Source: Seohaeicola zhoushanensis (GTDB lineage: Bacteria; Pseudomonadota; Alphaproteobacteria; Rhodobacterales; Rhodobacteraceae). Taken from it: 64,000 nt of DNA. The stretch lies in NCBI RefSeq assembly GCF_014656415.1, contig NZ_BNCJ01000001.1, positions 609,406 through 673,405 on the forward strand, in the 5' to 3' direction. A program made the position numbers and the translations under genes. The notes under the pieces are model-generated. The model was given only the letters and a program-made list of their open reading frames with translations, was not told the DNA's origin and did not search any database. Of the stretch, positions 16,770-26,965 are shown piece by piece (position 1 is the first letter of the stretch; every line of letters starts with the position of its first letter).

Positions 16770-17627
16770 TCAGACCACGGCGCGCCGGTAGAGGTGCCAG
16801 GTGGCATGGCCCAGCCAGGGCAGCACGATCACCAGGCCGAGGAAGAAGGGCACAGAGCCGACCACCAGCGCGGCGGCAACGATTGCGCCCCAGGTCAGCA
16901 CCACGCGGGGGCTGTGGCGCAGCACGCGGACCGAGGTCACAACCGCCATCGGCACGCCGACGTGGCGGTCGATCAGCAGCGGGAAGGAGACCACGCTGAT
17001 CGCCAGAGCCACCAGGGCGAAGACAAAGCCGACCGCGATGCCGACCACGATCATGGTCCAGCCGTCGGCGGTGGCGAAGACCTGCCGCGCAAAATCGACC
17101 ATCGAGGCCGGGATCGTGTCACCCAGCGTCATGGCATGGATCAGCCGGGCGGTGAGCATCCAGGCGAGGAAGAGCCCGGCGAGGTAGAGACCGAGCACCA
17201 CCACCGCCCCGAAGGAGGGCGATTGCACCACGGCCAGGGCCTGGCGCCAGTCGGCGGGCTGGCCGGCCTCGCGGCGGCGGCTGATCTCGTAGAGGCCCAC
17301 GGCCGCGACCGGGCCGAGCAGGGCGAAACCGGCGGCGAGCGGGAAGAGCAGGTGCAGCAGGGCCAGGTGCAGGCCCACCGCGAAGAGCGCGATGCCGATG
17401 GCGGGATAGACCAGGATCGCGACCATTGCGTCGGTGCGGCTGGCCAGGACGTCCTGCCAGCCGGCGCGCAGCGCCGCGCGCAGATCGGCGTCGGTCAGGG
17501 CGCGCACGCCCGGCGCGCGGACGTTGGTCTCGCCGCCCATCTCGGCGGTCGTGGCGGCGATGTGATGGCCGGTCGACGCGAGGTGCCGCGCTGTCCAGCT
17601 GAGCGGATTGCCGATGGTCTTTGCCAT
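16770..17627 (-). CDS. DUF2189 integral membrane protein
   Basis: A 285-residue membrane protein with six predicted helices, for example VAILVYPAIGIALFAVGLHLA, SFGAVVVLGLYLAGLFLAWML and VGIAVGFVFALVALAISVVSF. The VSFPLLIDRHVGVPMAVVTS segment and the preceding soluble part with LRAALRAGWQDVLASRTD are typical of DUF2189, a family without known function that is common in alphaproteobacteria. The start at 17627 is fixed by GGAGGG eight bases upstream. No operon partner. Confidence 0.8.
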   Translation of the reverse strand: MAKTIGNPLSWTARHLASTGHHIAATTAEMGGETNVRAPGVRALTDADLRAALRAGWQDVLASRTDAMVAILVYPAIGIALFAVGLHLALLHLLFPLAAGFALLGPVAAVGLYEISRRREAGQPADWRQALAVVQSPSFGAVVVLGLYLAGLFLAWMLTARLIHAMTLGDTIPASMVDFARQVFATADGWTMIVVGIAVGFVFALVALAISVVSFPLLIDRHVGVPMAVVTSVRVLRHSPRVVLTWGAIVAAALVVGSVPFFLGLVIVLPWLGHATWHLYRRAVV

Positions 17628-17959
17628 GAAATTACCCTCCAGTGGCACGTGCTGCCGCGCAGCCCTGGCGATCGGGGGTGTTGTTGCTACCGGACCGTCG
17701 GCCCTGCGCCTCTTGTTATCATAGCACAAATATCGCCGGTGCGCTGTAACCTTCCTGCGATGGGTTCGAGAGCCGTGACCAGGTCAAACGTGCCAACTTT
17801 CGCATGAGTTGTGTGGTTTTGCGGACACTCGCACAAGGCGAGAACGAATTGTTTCTAATTTGGCTATTGTGAATTGTGGCGGAACCGTGGCATCTCTCGC
17901 GCGTTAGAAAGAGTGTTCAATCTGAACACGTGAAACACTTTTAGTAACGAGTGAGGAAA
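17628..17959. promoter_or_regulatory. Divergent 332-nt promoter region with inverted repeats
   Basis: This AT-richer gap separates DUF2189 from the VPLPA-CTERM gene. It holds two small inverted repeats: CTCGC/GCGAG at 17828-17842, and GTGTTC-AATCT-GAACAC at 17913-17929, the latter 31 nt before the plus-strand start and well placed for an operator. I could not settle on -35/-10 boxes. Confidence 0.4.
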
Positions 17960-18643
17960 ATGAAGAAAATTCTTTCGACGCTCGCCGTCGCAGCCGTTTT
18001 CGGCGCGTCCGCAGCTTCCGCCGCAACCTTCACTGTCACTCGCCAGGATCAGTTGTTCGGTGGCAACCTGCTGCGTAACGTTGAGATCAATTACAACGGC
18101 ACGAACAAGGCGGTTTCCGCTGGCATGTTCCACCTCAAGAGCGACGACATGGGCGATTTCGTCGCTTTCTGCGTCGATCTCGCGCAGACGCTTGGCAAGC
18201 CGTCGCAGGTGGTCGAGAAAGCCGTTCTGTTCAGCGATACTGTGCGCACCAACGTCGACAAGCTGTTCTCGAGCGTCATTGGCACCAGCACGATGGCCAG
18301 CGTGATCAACGATGGCGTCCTTGCCGCCGGTTTCCAACTGGCCCTCTGGGAAATCATCTATGACAGCGAAGGCGGTTTCGACCTGAACAATGGCACGTTC
18401 AAGCGCGGCAACACCAGCAACGTCCAAGCCTGGAACCAGGCGCAGGCCTACCTGAACGGTCTGGGCGACAAGACCGGCCTGCAGGACATCACCTACCTGT
18501 TCAGCGAAGCGAACCAGGACCTCGTGACCGGCACGCCGGTCGACAATAACGAGCCGGCTCCGGTTCCGGTTCCGGCCTCGGGTCTGCTGATCCTCGCCGG
18601 CCTTGGCGGCCTGGCCGCACTGCGCCGCCGCAAGGCCGTCTGA
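17960..18643 (+). CDS. VPLPA-CTERM-type exported surface protein
   Basis: A 227-residue protein with an N-terminal signal peptide (MKKILSTLAVAAVFGASAASA) and a C-terminal sorting tripartite signal: the motif VPVPASG, a hydrophobic helix LLILAGLGGLAAL, and the basic end RRRKAV. That arrangement marks substrates of an exosortase (the VPLPA-CTERM system of Rhodobacteraceae), which cleaves at the motif. The mature part has GDFVAFCVDLAQTL and LALWEIIYDSEGGFDLNNG, as in other secreted PEP/VPLPA-CTERM proteins with a presumed matrix or polysaccharide role. Start 17960 rather than GTG 17951 because it begins the canonical signal peptide. Base composition is lower in GC than the neighbours. No exosortase gene lies in the window. 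Confidence 0.85.
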   Translation: MKKILSTLAVAAVFGASAASAATFTVTRQDQLFGGNLLRNVEINYNGTNKAVSAGMFHLKSDDMGDFVAFCVDLAQTLGKPSQVVEKAVLFSDTVRTNVDKLFSSVIGTSTMASVINDGVLAAGFQLALWEIIYDSEGGFDLNNGTFKRGNTSNVQAWNQAQAYLNGLGDKTGLQDITYLFSEANQDLVTGTPVDNNEPAPVPVPASGLLILAGLGGLAALRRRKAV

Positions 18644-18671
18644 GCCTCGGGCCAGAGCAGGGTATGAACAG

Positions 18672-18703
18672 CCCCGCCGGTTTTTCCGGCGGGGTTTTTC
18701 TTT
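18672..18703 (+). terminator. Rho-independent terminator of the VPLPA-CTERM gene
   Basis: A 9-bp perfect stem CCCCGCCGG/CCGGCGGGG with a T5 loop is followed by TTTTTCTTT, a classic intrinsic terminator 28 nt after the stop codon. Confidence 0.92.
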
Positions 18704-18713
18704 GCGTCGGGGA

Positions 18714-19352
18714 CTAGTCGATCGGTTGGAAGCGGGCGTCGGGCAGGGTGCAGTCGCGCACCACGTCGGCACCGCAGGGGACCGGGTTCAGCGCCTTGGA
18801 GAGGCAGAGCCGGGCCTCTTCGATGTAGCCGTTCTTGCAGGTGATGGTCAGCATGTCTGGCCGCCAGGCGGGATTGGCCTTCAGGAAGGCCGCCTCGACG
18901 ACCCTGGCGGGCAGGCGGATCGGCTTGTCGAGCGCGGCGAATGCGGGGGGCAGGCGCACGCTTTCGAAGGCCTCGCGCGAGAGGGCGTAATAGGCGGCGG
19001 CGTCGAGGCCGGAACAGGCGCCGTGCTTCTTCCACTGGTGCCAGGCGAGGCCGCCGGTGCCCATCACGTCGGCCATGGCGGCGGTCATCGCGCGCGAGGG
19101 GGCGCGTTCGGGCGTGCGGCAGTACGAGGGATAGCCGCGCGCGTATTGCGGCCAGAGCCCGTGCAGCACCCAGCCAAAGCGGCGGCCGGTCTCGCATTGA
19201 GGCGAGTTCTGCGCCCGGCCGGTCTGCGCGCACCAGTTGGGCGACCAGCTCATCGAGAGCACGTAGTAGTCGAAGCTGCCCGTCTTCTCGCCGTCGGCCA
19301 GGGCCGGCAGGGCGGGGAGGGCGGCCAGCAGGGCGATCAGCAACCAGCGCAT
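18714..19352 (-). CDS. Secreted ribonuclease T2 family protein
   Basis: A 212-residue protein with a signal peptide (MRWLLIALLAALPALPALA), so probably periplasmic or secreted. RNase T2 enzymes cut single-stranded RNA through 2',3'-cyclic phosphates. Active-site block one is WVLHGLWPQY (His64). Block two is WHQWKKHGACSG (His110). In block two the position that is usually glutamate in HEWxKHG is glutamine here (Gln106), which may alter catalysis or may be a normal bacterial variant. Several cysteines suit disulphides. The start at 19352 has AAGGAAA upstream. It converges on the terminator of the previous gene and is divergent from trcR. Confidence 0.85.
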   Translation of the reverse strand: MRWLLIALLAALPALPALADGEKTGSFDYYVLSMSWSPNWCAQTGRAQNSPQCETGRRFGWVLHGLWPQYARGYPSYCRTPERAPSRAMTAAMADVMGTGGLAWHQWKKHGACSGLDAAAYYALSREAFESVRLPPAFAALDKPIRLPARVVEAAFLKANPAWRPDMLTITCKNGYIEEARLCLSKALNPVPCGADVVRDCTLPDARFQPID

Positions 19353-19483
19353 TCGCTCTTTCCTTAAGCAACCGTTCAGACTATATAGCGGCCAAGTTCC
19401 CCTACAACGGAAACCCGCCCCGGATACCGGTGGCCGCCTGGGAAACCAGGCATCGGGGAAGATTTGTGTCAAGGAGACTAGCA

Positions 19484-20269
19484 ATGGCAAAACCTTTGAT
19501 GGCCAAGGCGACCGCCGTCTGGCTGGTGGACAACACGACGATCAGCTTCAAGCAGATCGCCGATTTCGTCGGTCTGCACGAGCTCGAGGTTCAGGGAATC
19601 GCCGATGGTGACGTGGCCGCTGGGGTGAAGGGATTCGATCCCGTTGCCAACAACCAGCTGACCCAGGCCGAGATCGACGCGGCCGAGAAGAGCCCGCTGC
19701 ACAAGCTCAAGCTCAAGTTCAACCCGGCCGCCGTGGGCGAGGAAAAGCGCCGTGGTCCGCGCTATACCCCGCTGTCCAAGCGGCAGGACCGTCCGGCCTC
19801 GATCCTGTGGCTGGTCAAGTTCCACCCCGAGCTGAGCGATGGCCAGATCTCCAAGCTGGTCGGTACCACCAAGCCGACGATCCAGGCGATCCGCGAGCGG
19901 AGCCACTGGAACATCGCCAATATCCAGCCGATCGACCCGGTTGCGCTGGGCCTGTGCCGCCAGTCGGAACTGGACGCCGCCGTGCAGAAGGCCGCCGCCA
20001 AGCGCGCTGCCGAGGGTGCGGTTATGACCGACGACGAGCGCCGCCGCCTGGTGAGCACCGAGCAGTCGCTGGGCATGTCGCCCGAGCCGCGCATCCCGAC
20101 CGCGATCGAGGGTCTGGAGACCTTCACCCTCTCGGGCAACCGCGATGACGAGGACGAGGACGAAAAGCCCTCGGCCCGCGATTTCGCCGACGCCGACAGC
20201 TTCTTCAACCTGCCGGATTCGAACGACGACGAGGACGAGGACGACGACAGCGACGATCCGCGCCGCTGA
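19484..20269 (+). CDS. trcR: TrcR cell-cycle transcriptional regulator (DUF1013)
   Basis: A 261-residue alphaproteobacterial protein. DUF1013 (about residues 1-190) is recognised by MAKPLMAKATAVWLVDNTTISF, QIADFVGLHELEVQGIADGD and the second HTH-like unit FHPELSDGQISKLVGTTKPTIQAIR. The two units look like tandem helix-turn-helix modules. Members are annotated as the cell-cycle regulator TrcR. The C-terminal 70 residues are acidic and low-complexity, ending in runs of Asp/Glu, and probably disordered. AAGGAGA precedes the ATG; an intrinsic terminator follows. Confidence 0.88.
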   Translation: MAKPLMAKATAVWLVDNTTISFKQIADFVGLHELEVQGIADGDVAAGVKGFDPVANNQLTQAEIDAAEKSPLHKLKLKFNPAAVGEEKRRGPRYTPLSKRQDRPASILWLVKFHPELSDGQISKLVGTTKPTIQAIRERSHWNIANIQPIDPVALGLCRQSELDAAVQKAAAKRAAEGAVMTDDERRRLVSTEQSLGMSPEPRIPTAIEGLETFTLSGNRDDEDEDEKPSARDFADADSFFNLPDSNDDEDEDDDSDDPRR

Positions 20270-20316
20270 TCGTCTTGGCGCGCGGGCGACCGCGCGCGGC
20301 ATGATCCCAGATCCGA

Positions 20317-20346
20317 GGCCCCTGCACCGCAGGGGCCTTTTCTTTT
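20317..20346 (+). terminator. Rho-independent terminator of trcR
   Basis: Perfect 9-bp stem GGCCCCTGC/GCAGGGGCC, 3-nt loop, then TTTTCTTTT, 47 nt after the trcR stop. Confidence 0.92.
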
Positions 20347-20353
20347 GCGCAGC

Positions 20354-20578
20354 TCAGACCCGGCCACGGCCCAGGCGCGTGGCGAGGAAGAAGGCCAGCG
20401 GCGTGGTGAACTGGGTGAAGACGAAGGCGATGGGCCAGGCGATGATGACCTGGCGCGGCCAGCCGTGCAGCCATTCGGCGGTTGGCCCCAGGGCGATCAG
20501 GGACATCACCCCCGACATCAGGGTGGCCATCATGAAGGTGATGAAGAGTTGTGCGATGATGATTGTCTTGCGGTCCAT
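20354..20578 (-). CDS. DUF2798 small membrane protein
   Basis: A 74-residue protein with two membrane helices. The family pattern is clear: IIIAQLFITFMMATLMSGVMSLI, then LHGWPRQVIIAWPIAFVFTQF and a terminal helix. DUF2798 proteins are small inner-membrane proteins without a defined role. The start at 20578 gives the usual MDRK opening. It stands alone between the trcR terminator and recR; the 218 nt upstream hold nothing recognisable. Confidence 0.7.
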   Translation of the reverse strand: MDRKTIIIAQLFITFMMATLMSGVMSLIALGPTAEWLHGWPRQVIIAWPIAFVFTQFTTPLAFFLATRLGRGRV

Positions 20579-20796
20579 TGTCAGCCGTCCAAATGGGGGT
20601 CGGGCGGGGCGAAAGGACGTCCCCGGCACCGACCGTTTCTAGGTCGATGCCGCGGGTTCGCAAAAGCGACTGGATCTCTGGCAGGCAGAGGGCCGGAATA
20701 ACCAGACCGGCCTCGAAATCTTTTCGGCCTGCGGGGCATAGCGGCTTGCCGGGCGCGGTGCAAAGGAAACCTCGCGCCTCTGCCGCAGCGTAACGC

Positions 20797-21390
20797 CTAG
20801 AGTTCCTTGCGGGCGCGCAGGGCGGCGCTGATGGTGCCGTCGTCGAGATAGTCGAGCTCGCCGCCGATGGGCACGCCCTGGGCCAGCGAGGTGATCCTGA
20901 CCCGGCCTTCCAGTTGGTCGGCGATGTAATGGGTGGTGGTCTGGCCGTCGACGGTGGCGTTCAGCGCGAGGATCACCTCGGTGATGCCCTCGGCATGGAC
21001 CCGGTCGAGCAGCTTGGGGATGCGCAGTTCCTCGGGACCCACCGCGTCGAGCGCCGAGAGCGTGCCTCCGAGCACGTGGTAGCGGCCCCGGAACACGCCC
21101 GAGCGTTCCATCGCCCAGAGGTCGGCGACATCCTCGACCACGCAGAGTTCGCCGGTGGCGCGCTTTTCCGAGCTGCAGATGTCGCAGATGTCGGCGGTGC
21201 CGACATTGCCGCAGTTGAGGCATTCGCGGGCGGTATCGGCCACCAGCTGCATCTGCCGCGCCAGCGGCGCCAGCAGAAGGCCGCGCTTGCGGATCAGGTG
21301 CAGCACCGCACGACGCGCCGAGCGCGGCCCGAGGCCCGGCAGGCGGGCCATCAGGTCGATCAGCGCGTCGATGTCGCGGGTGCTGCTCAA
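20797..21390 (-). CDS. recR: Recombination mediator protein RecR
   Basis: A 197-residue protein that works with RecO and RecF to load RecA at gaps. It has the N-terminal helix-hairpin-helix ([21 protein letters not shown]), the four-cysteine zinc finger (Cys57, Cys60, Cys69, Cys72 in [16 protein letters not shown]), and the Toprim domain starting [17 protein letters not shown]. Full length. It lies 10 nt after ybaB, the conserved dnaX-ybaB-recR arrangement of proteobacteria. Confidence 0.96.
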   Translation of the reverse strand: MSSTRDIDALIDLMARLPGLGPRSARRAVLHLIRKRGLLLAPLARQMQLVADTARECLNCGNVGTADICDICSSEKRATGELCVVEDVADLWAMERSGVFRGRYHVLGGTLSALDAVGPEELRIPKLLDRVHAEGITEVILALNATVDGQTTTHYIADQLEGRVRITSLAQGVPIGGELDYLDDGTISAALRARKEL

Positions 21391-21400
21391 GGGGACTCCG

Positions 21401-21754
21401 TCAGAACGGCAGTTTCATGCCCTTGGGCAGGCCGAGGCCCTCGGTCAGGCGGCCCATCTCTTCCTGCGCCAACTCGGAGGCCTTTTGCTGGGCGTCCTTG
21501 ATCGCGGCGAGGATCAGGTCCTCGACCACTTCCTTCTCGTCGGGGTTGAAGATCGAGGGATCGATGTCCAGCGACTTCAGCTCACCCTTGCAGGTGCAGA
21601 CGGCCTTGACCAGCCCGGCGCCGGATTCACCCGTCACCGTGCGGTTTTCCAGGTCTTCCTGCAGCTGGGCCATCTTGCCCTGCACTTCCTGTGCGGCCTT
21701 CATCATCTTGGCCATGTCGCCGAGCCCGCCGAGCCCGCCCAGTCCTTTCAGCAT
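21401..21754 (-). CDS. ybaB: YbaB/EbfC nucleoid-associated protein
   Basis: A 117-residue protein forming tweezer-like dimers that bind DNA. Typical features: the Gly-rich start [21 protein letters not shown], the long helix [19 protein letters not shown], then the sheet with [21 protein letters not shown] and the C-terminal helix [19 protein letters not shown]. It lies directly upstream of recR and downstream of ridA in one minus-strand unit. Confidence 0.93.
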   Translation of the reverse strand: MLKGLGGLGGLGDMAKMMKAAQEVQGKMAQLQEDLENRTVTGESGAGLVKAVCTCKGELKSLDIDPSIFNPDEKEVVEDLILAAIKDAQQKASELAQEEMGRLTEGLGLPKGMKLPF

Positions 21755-21782
21755 CGCTGTCTCCTTCGCGTTTGTCGCCCGT

Positions 21783-22175
21783 TTACACCTTCGGAAGGCG
21801 GGCCACCACCTTCACCTCGATATAGTTGCCGGGGATGATGAATCCCATGACCTCGATGGCCGTCCAGGCGGGAAATGGGGCGCTGACCCGCTCGCCCCAG
21901 ACCTTGCGGAAGGTGTCGAGATGATCCCTCAGGCCGACGTGATAGGTCGTGACGTCGACCATGTCGGCCAGGGTCAGGCCGCCCTCCGCCAGGATCGCCG
22001 CAATATAGTCGAAGGCGGTGTTGAACTGTTCTTCGGGGTCTTCGGACAGGGTGCCGTCGAGCCGCTGCCCGGTGATGCCGGTGAGGAAGACATGGTCGCC
22101 CGAGACCAGTCCCATCGAGAACTTCCACTCGCGCGAGACGGTCTCGAAGCCGGTAGGGGTGAGGGCATGGGTCAT
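21783..22175 (-). CDS. ridA: RidA family protein (enamine/imine deaminase)
   Basis: A 130-residue YjgF/YER057c/UK114 protein. The family hydrolyses reactive 2-aminoacrylate and related imines and so protects PLP enzymes. Features include GDHVFLTGITGQRLDG, the EEQFNTAFDYIAAILAEGGLT helix and the C-terminal AIEVMGFIIPGNYIEVKVVA. The arginine that salt-bridges substrate in canonical RidA (near the IEVEAVA segment) is not obvious, so it may belong to an Rid2-7 subgroup. It sits between dnaX and ybaB, interrupting their usual adjacency; the 265-nt gap to dnaX holds no gene. Confidence 0.85.
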   Translation of the reverse strand: MTHALTPTGFETVSREWKFSMGLVSGDHVFLTGITGQRLDGTLSEDPEEQFNTAFDYIAAILAEGGLTLADMVDVTTYHVGLRDHLDTFRKVWGERVSAPFPAWTAIEVMGFIIPGNYIEVKVVARLPKV

Positions 22176-22440
22176 GGGATCTGTCCGCCTTCGTGCTCAA
22201 GAATTCCCGGCCCGAACAGCGCCAAGGGCGCCGGGCCAGCGGTGGCCCGTCCCATCGGGCTGCCGCTTTGTCGACGCCAGCGCGACGACGGAACGGGGCG
22301 ATGATGTGATACCATCAAGCAAGGACCACATATGGCGCGGCGGCATCCCGCGGGCTGCCGCTGGCCCGGCTCGCGCTGACCCCAGGCGTGGCGGACTCCG
22401 CAGGAAATCCGCGATTTCCCACACTGCCATCGAAGAAGGC

Positions 22441-24177
22441 TCAGCCATCTTCGAAAGGGTCCCATTCATCCTCGACCTCGGGCAGCGCCTCGGTGATTGC
22501 CGCGGCGGCGATCTGTTCGGGTGTGCGGATATCGGTGATCTTGGCCTTGGGGAATTGCGCCAGAACCGCCTGCACAAGCGGATGCGCCTTGGCCTCGGCC
22601 TCGAGGCGGTATTTCTCGGCGTTCCGCATCTCGTCGATGGTCGGCGCGCCCCCCGAGCTGACCACCGAGACCGCCCAGCGGGTGCCGGTCCAGGCCTGCA
22701 GTTGCCGCCCGAGCCGCTGCGCAAGGTCGGCAGGGGCACGCTCGGTCGGCTCGAACTCGATCCGGCCGGGCTGGTAGCTGACCAGCCGCACGTCGGTCTC
22801 GACATCGGCGAGCAGCTTGCCGTCGCGGTTGGCGCGGATCAGCTCGACGACATGGTCGAAACTCGGATAGCGCGCGAGCGCGCTTTCCACCGCCAGCGCC
22901 GCCTGGGCCGCGCCGCCGCCTCCGCCGCCCATCGGGCGGGCCAAGCCGCCGGTGGAGCCGGAGGCATGACCACCGCCGCCGTTGCCGTTGCCCGGTGCGG
23001 GGGGCGGGGGCGGCGTGCTCTCCAGCTTGCGCACCAGTTCCTCGGGGCTCGGCAGGTCGGCCACATGGGTCAGCCGGATCACCGCCATCTCGGCCGCCAT
23101 CATCGCGTTGGGCGCGGCGGCCACCTCTTCCAGCGCTTTCAGCAGCATCTGCCACATCCGCGCCAGCACCCGCATCGGCAGCCTGGCGGCCATCTCGCTG
23201 CCGCGCGCGCGCTCGTCGGGCGAAATGGTCGGATCCTCGGCCGCGTCGGGGGTGATCTTGACCACCGAGACCCAATGGGTGATCTCGGCCAGGTCGCGCA
23301 GCACCGCCAGCGGGTCGGCGCCCTCGGCATATTGGCTGCCGATCTCGCGCAGCGCGCCGCCGGCGTCGCCCTTCAGGATCAGGTCCATCAGGTCGAGCAC
23401 GCGGCCCCGGTCGGCCAGGCCCAGCATGGCGCGCACCTGGTCGGCGCCGGTCTCGCCGGCGCCATGAGAAATCGCCTGGTCGAGCAGCGAGGTCGCATCC
23501 CGCGCCGAGCCCTCGGCGGCGCGGGTGATCAGCGCCAGCGCCTCGTCGGTGATCTGCGCACCCTCCGAGCCGGCGATCTTGCGCAGCAGGCCGAGCATGT
23601 CCTCCGGCTCGATCCGGCGCAGGTCGAAGCGCTGGCAGCGGCTCAGCACGGTGACCGGCACCTTCCGAATCTCGGTGGTGGCGAAGATGAACTTGACGTG
23701 GGCGGGCGGCTCTTCCAGCGTCTTCAACAGCGCGTTGAAGGCATTGGTCGAGAGCATGTGCACCTCGTCGATGATGTAGATCTTGTAGCGTGCCGAGGCG
23801 GCGCGATAGCGCACGGAATCGATGATCTCGCGGATGTCGCCGACGCCGGTGCGGGAGGCGGCGTCCATCTCCATCACGTCGACATGACGCCCCTCCATGA
23901 TCGCCACGCAATGCTCGCAGACGCCGCAGGGCTCGGTCGTTGGCCCGCCGGTGCCGTCGGGGCCGATGCAGTTCATCCCCTTGGCGATGATCCGCGCGGT
24001 GGTCGTCTTGCCGGTGCCCCGGATGCCGGTCATGATGAAGGCCTGCGCGATGCGATCCGCGGCAAAGGCGTTCTTCAGGGTGCGCACCATCGCCTCCTGG
24101 CCGACCAGGTCGGCGAAGGTCTCGGGGCGGTATTTGCGGGCAAGCACGCGGTATTGAGAAGGCTGGCTGTCTGACAT
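22441..24177 (-). CDS. dnaX: DNA polymerase III subunits gamma/tau
   Basis: A 578-residue clamp-loader ATPase and replisome organiser. Walker A is GIRGTGKTTT (51-60). Zinc-binding cysteines are Cys70, Cys84, Cys87 and Cys90. Walker B is YIIDEVHMLS, and the SRC arginine finger is in LSRCQRFDLRRI. Domain III ends near residue 370. A Gly/Pro-rich linker (about 385-430) joins the tau-specific C-terminus that contacts the polymerase. I see no A-rich slippery heptamer of the E. coli type, so a short gamma form by frameshifting is not supported. Confidence 0.95.
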   Translation of the reverse strand: MSDSQPSQYRVLARKYRPETFADLVGQEAMVRTLKNAFAADRIAQAFIMTGIRGTGKTTTARIIAKGMNCIGPDGTGGPTTEPCGVCEHCVAIMEGRHVDVMEMDAASRTGVGDIREIIDSVRYRAASARYKIYIIDEVHMLSTNAFNALLKTLEEPPAHVKFIFATTEIRKVPVTVLSRCQRFDLRRIEPEDMLGLLRKIAGSEGAQITDEALALITRAAEGSARDATSLLDQAISHGAGETGADQVRAMLGLADRGRVLDLMDLILKGDAGGALREIGSQYAEGADPLAVLRDLAEITHWVSVVKITPDAAEDPTISPDERARGSEMAARLPMRVLARMWQMLLKALEEVAAAPNAMMAAEMAVIRLTHVADLPSPEELVRKLESTPPPPPAPGNGNGGGGHASGSTGGLARPMGGGGGGAAQAALAVESALARYPSFDHVVELIRANRDGKLLADVETDVRLVSYQPGRIEFEPTERAPADLAQRLGRQLQAWTGTRWAVSVVSSGGAPTIDEMRNAEKYRLEAEAKAHPLVQAVLAQFPKAKITDIRTPEQIAAAAITEALPEVEDEWDPFEDG

Positions 24178-24324
24178 GCGGTCCCGGATGCGGAGAGGAT
24201 TCTTGGGCTTCGCGTCAGGTTAGAACCTCTGGGCCGCAAGGTCCACCGGCGGGACGCGGGAACCGTCGCCAGAGCGGCGGCGTTCGGCTAGGATCGGAGC
24301 ATTGGGTTTGAGGAGTTTCCGGCG

Positions 24325-25164
24325 ATGCGCTTGAGAGGGGTCAGGACCAGCAGCAATATCGAGGATCGTCGCGGCCGCGGCGGCGGTGGCATCGCGCTGG
24401 GCGGCATGGGCGGGGTCGGCCTGCTGGTGGTGCTGGCGATCGGCTATTTCACCGGCATCGACGTGACGCCGCTGATCGTCGACCAGGGTGGCGGCTATGA
24501 CCAGCCCTACGAGCCGACACCCGAGGAACAGGCTGCGGCGCAGTTCACCGGTCAGGTGCTGGCCACCACCGAGGATGTCTGGACCGAGGTCTTCCGCGAA
24601 CAGCTGAACGCGCAATACACCCCGCCGACGCTGGTGCTGTTCAGCCGGGTGACACAGAGCGGCTGCGGCGGCGCCTCGGGCGCGACGGGGCCGTTCTACT
24701 GCCCGGCAGACCGCAAGGCCTATATCGACCTCGACTTCTTCGCCACACTGGAACAGCGTCTCGGCGCCAGGGGCGATTTCGCGGCGGCCTACGTCATCGC
24801 CCACGAAGTGGCGCATCACGTCCAGAACCTCGCCGGCATCCTGCCCGAGGTCGACCAGGCGCGGCAGAGGGCGAGCCAGGCCGAGGCCAATGCGCTGACA
24901 GTCCGGCTGGAGCTGCAGGCCGATTGCCTCTCGGGGATCTGGGCCAGCAAGGTCTCGGGCCTGATGGAGCGCGGCGACCTCGAGGAGGCGCTGAACGCGG
25001 CGCGCCAGATCGGCGACGACAAGCTGCAACGCGACGCCGGCCGGGTGCCGCAGCCGCATACCTTCACCCACGGCACCTCGAAACAGCGCGCCAGCTGGTT
25101 CCAGCGCGGCTTCGACAGCGGCGACGTGAACGCCTGCGACACCTTCTCGGCGACATCGCTCTGA
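24325..25164 (+). CDS. Neutral zinc metallopeptidase family (YpfJ-like)
   Basis: A 279-residue membrane-anchored protein. The N-terminus MRLRGVRTSSNIEDRRG and a Gly-rich stretch lead into a single helix (GVGLLVVLAIGYFTGID). The external domain carries the metal motif HEVAHH (His160-His165) and family segments GCGGASGATGPFYCPADRKAY and ELQADCLSGIW, the latter supplying the third metal ligand. This is the YpfJ/KPN_02809 family, presumed zinc peptidases of unknown substrate. The start at 24325 gives the conserved N-terminus. It is divergent from dnaX with a 147-nt promoter gap. Confidence 0.85.
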   Translation: MRLRGVRTSSNIEDRRGRGGGGIALGGMGGVGLLVVLAIGYFTGIDVTPLIVDQGGGYDQPYEPTPEEQAAAQFTGQVLATTEDVWTEVFREQLNAQYTPPTLVLFSRVTQSGCGGASGATGPFYCPADRKAYIDLDFFATLEQRLGARGDFAAAYVIAHEVAHHVQNLAGILPEVDQARQRASQAEANALTVRLELQADCLSGIWASKVSGLMERGDLEEALNAARQIGDDKLQRDAGRVPQPHTFTHGTSKQRASWFQRGFDSGDVNACDTFSATSL

Positions 25165-25173
25165 GCCGGGGGC

Positions 25174-25387
25174 GGCGGGGTAAACCCCGCCCTACGCCTT
25201 TGCCTGATGGTGCGCAGGCGACGGATACGGGACTGGAGTATTTGAGAAGAAGAGAAGCAGCAGGCGCGCGCCCCTGATTTCTCTTCTTTCCAAATACCTC
25301 CGGGGGGCCGCCGGAGGCGGCGGGGGCAGCGCCCCCACTGCGACCGCGCCCCAGGAGTTGACGCCCGGGACGGGCGTAGGGCGGGGT

Positions 25388-25400
<13 letters not shown>
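25174..25400. repeat. Intergenic repeat cluster after the YpfJ-like gene
   Basis: The 3' gap between converging genes is filled by repeats. First is GGCGGGGT-AA-ACCCCGCC (25174-25191). Then come two roughly 20-nt arms in inverted orientation (25239-25257 and 25279-25297, of the form GTATTTG..AAGAAGAGAA). Next are two GC hairpins (CCTCCGG/CCGGAGG and GGGGGC/GCCCCC) to 25336. The last part is a 25-mer, 25376-25400, starting GTAGGGCGGGG. The 25277-25336 part and the 25-mer recur in the same order at 32742-32869. The yejF stop codon lies inside the last unit. Confidence 0.8.

Positions 25401-26961
<1,561 letters not shown>

Positions 26962-26965
<4 letters not shown>

Noticed and set aside
22176-22440. 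Hidden gene or riboswitch between dnaX and ridA
   Set aside because: Only short frames and one small inverted repeat (22403-22419) are present; no conserved riboswitch core was seen.
22900-23010. Programmed frameshift site in dnaX for a gamma product
   Set aside because: The linker is Gly-rich and GC-rich with no A-rich slippery heptamer, so there is no positive evidence.
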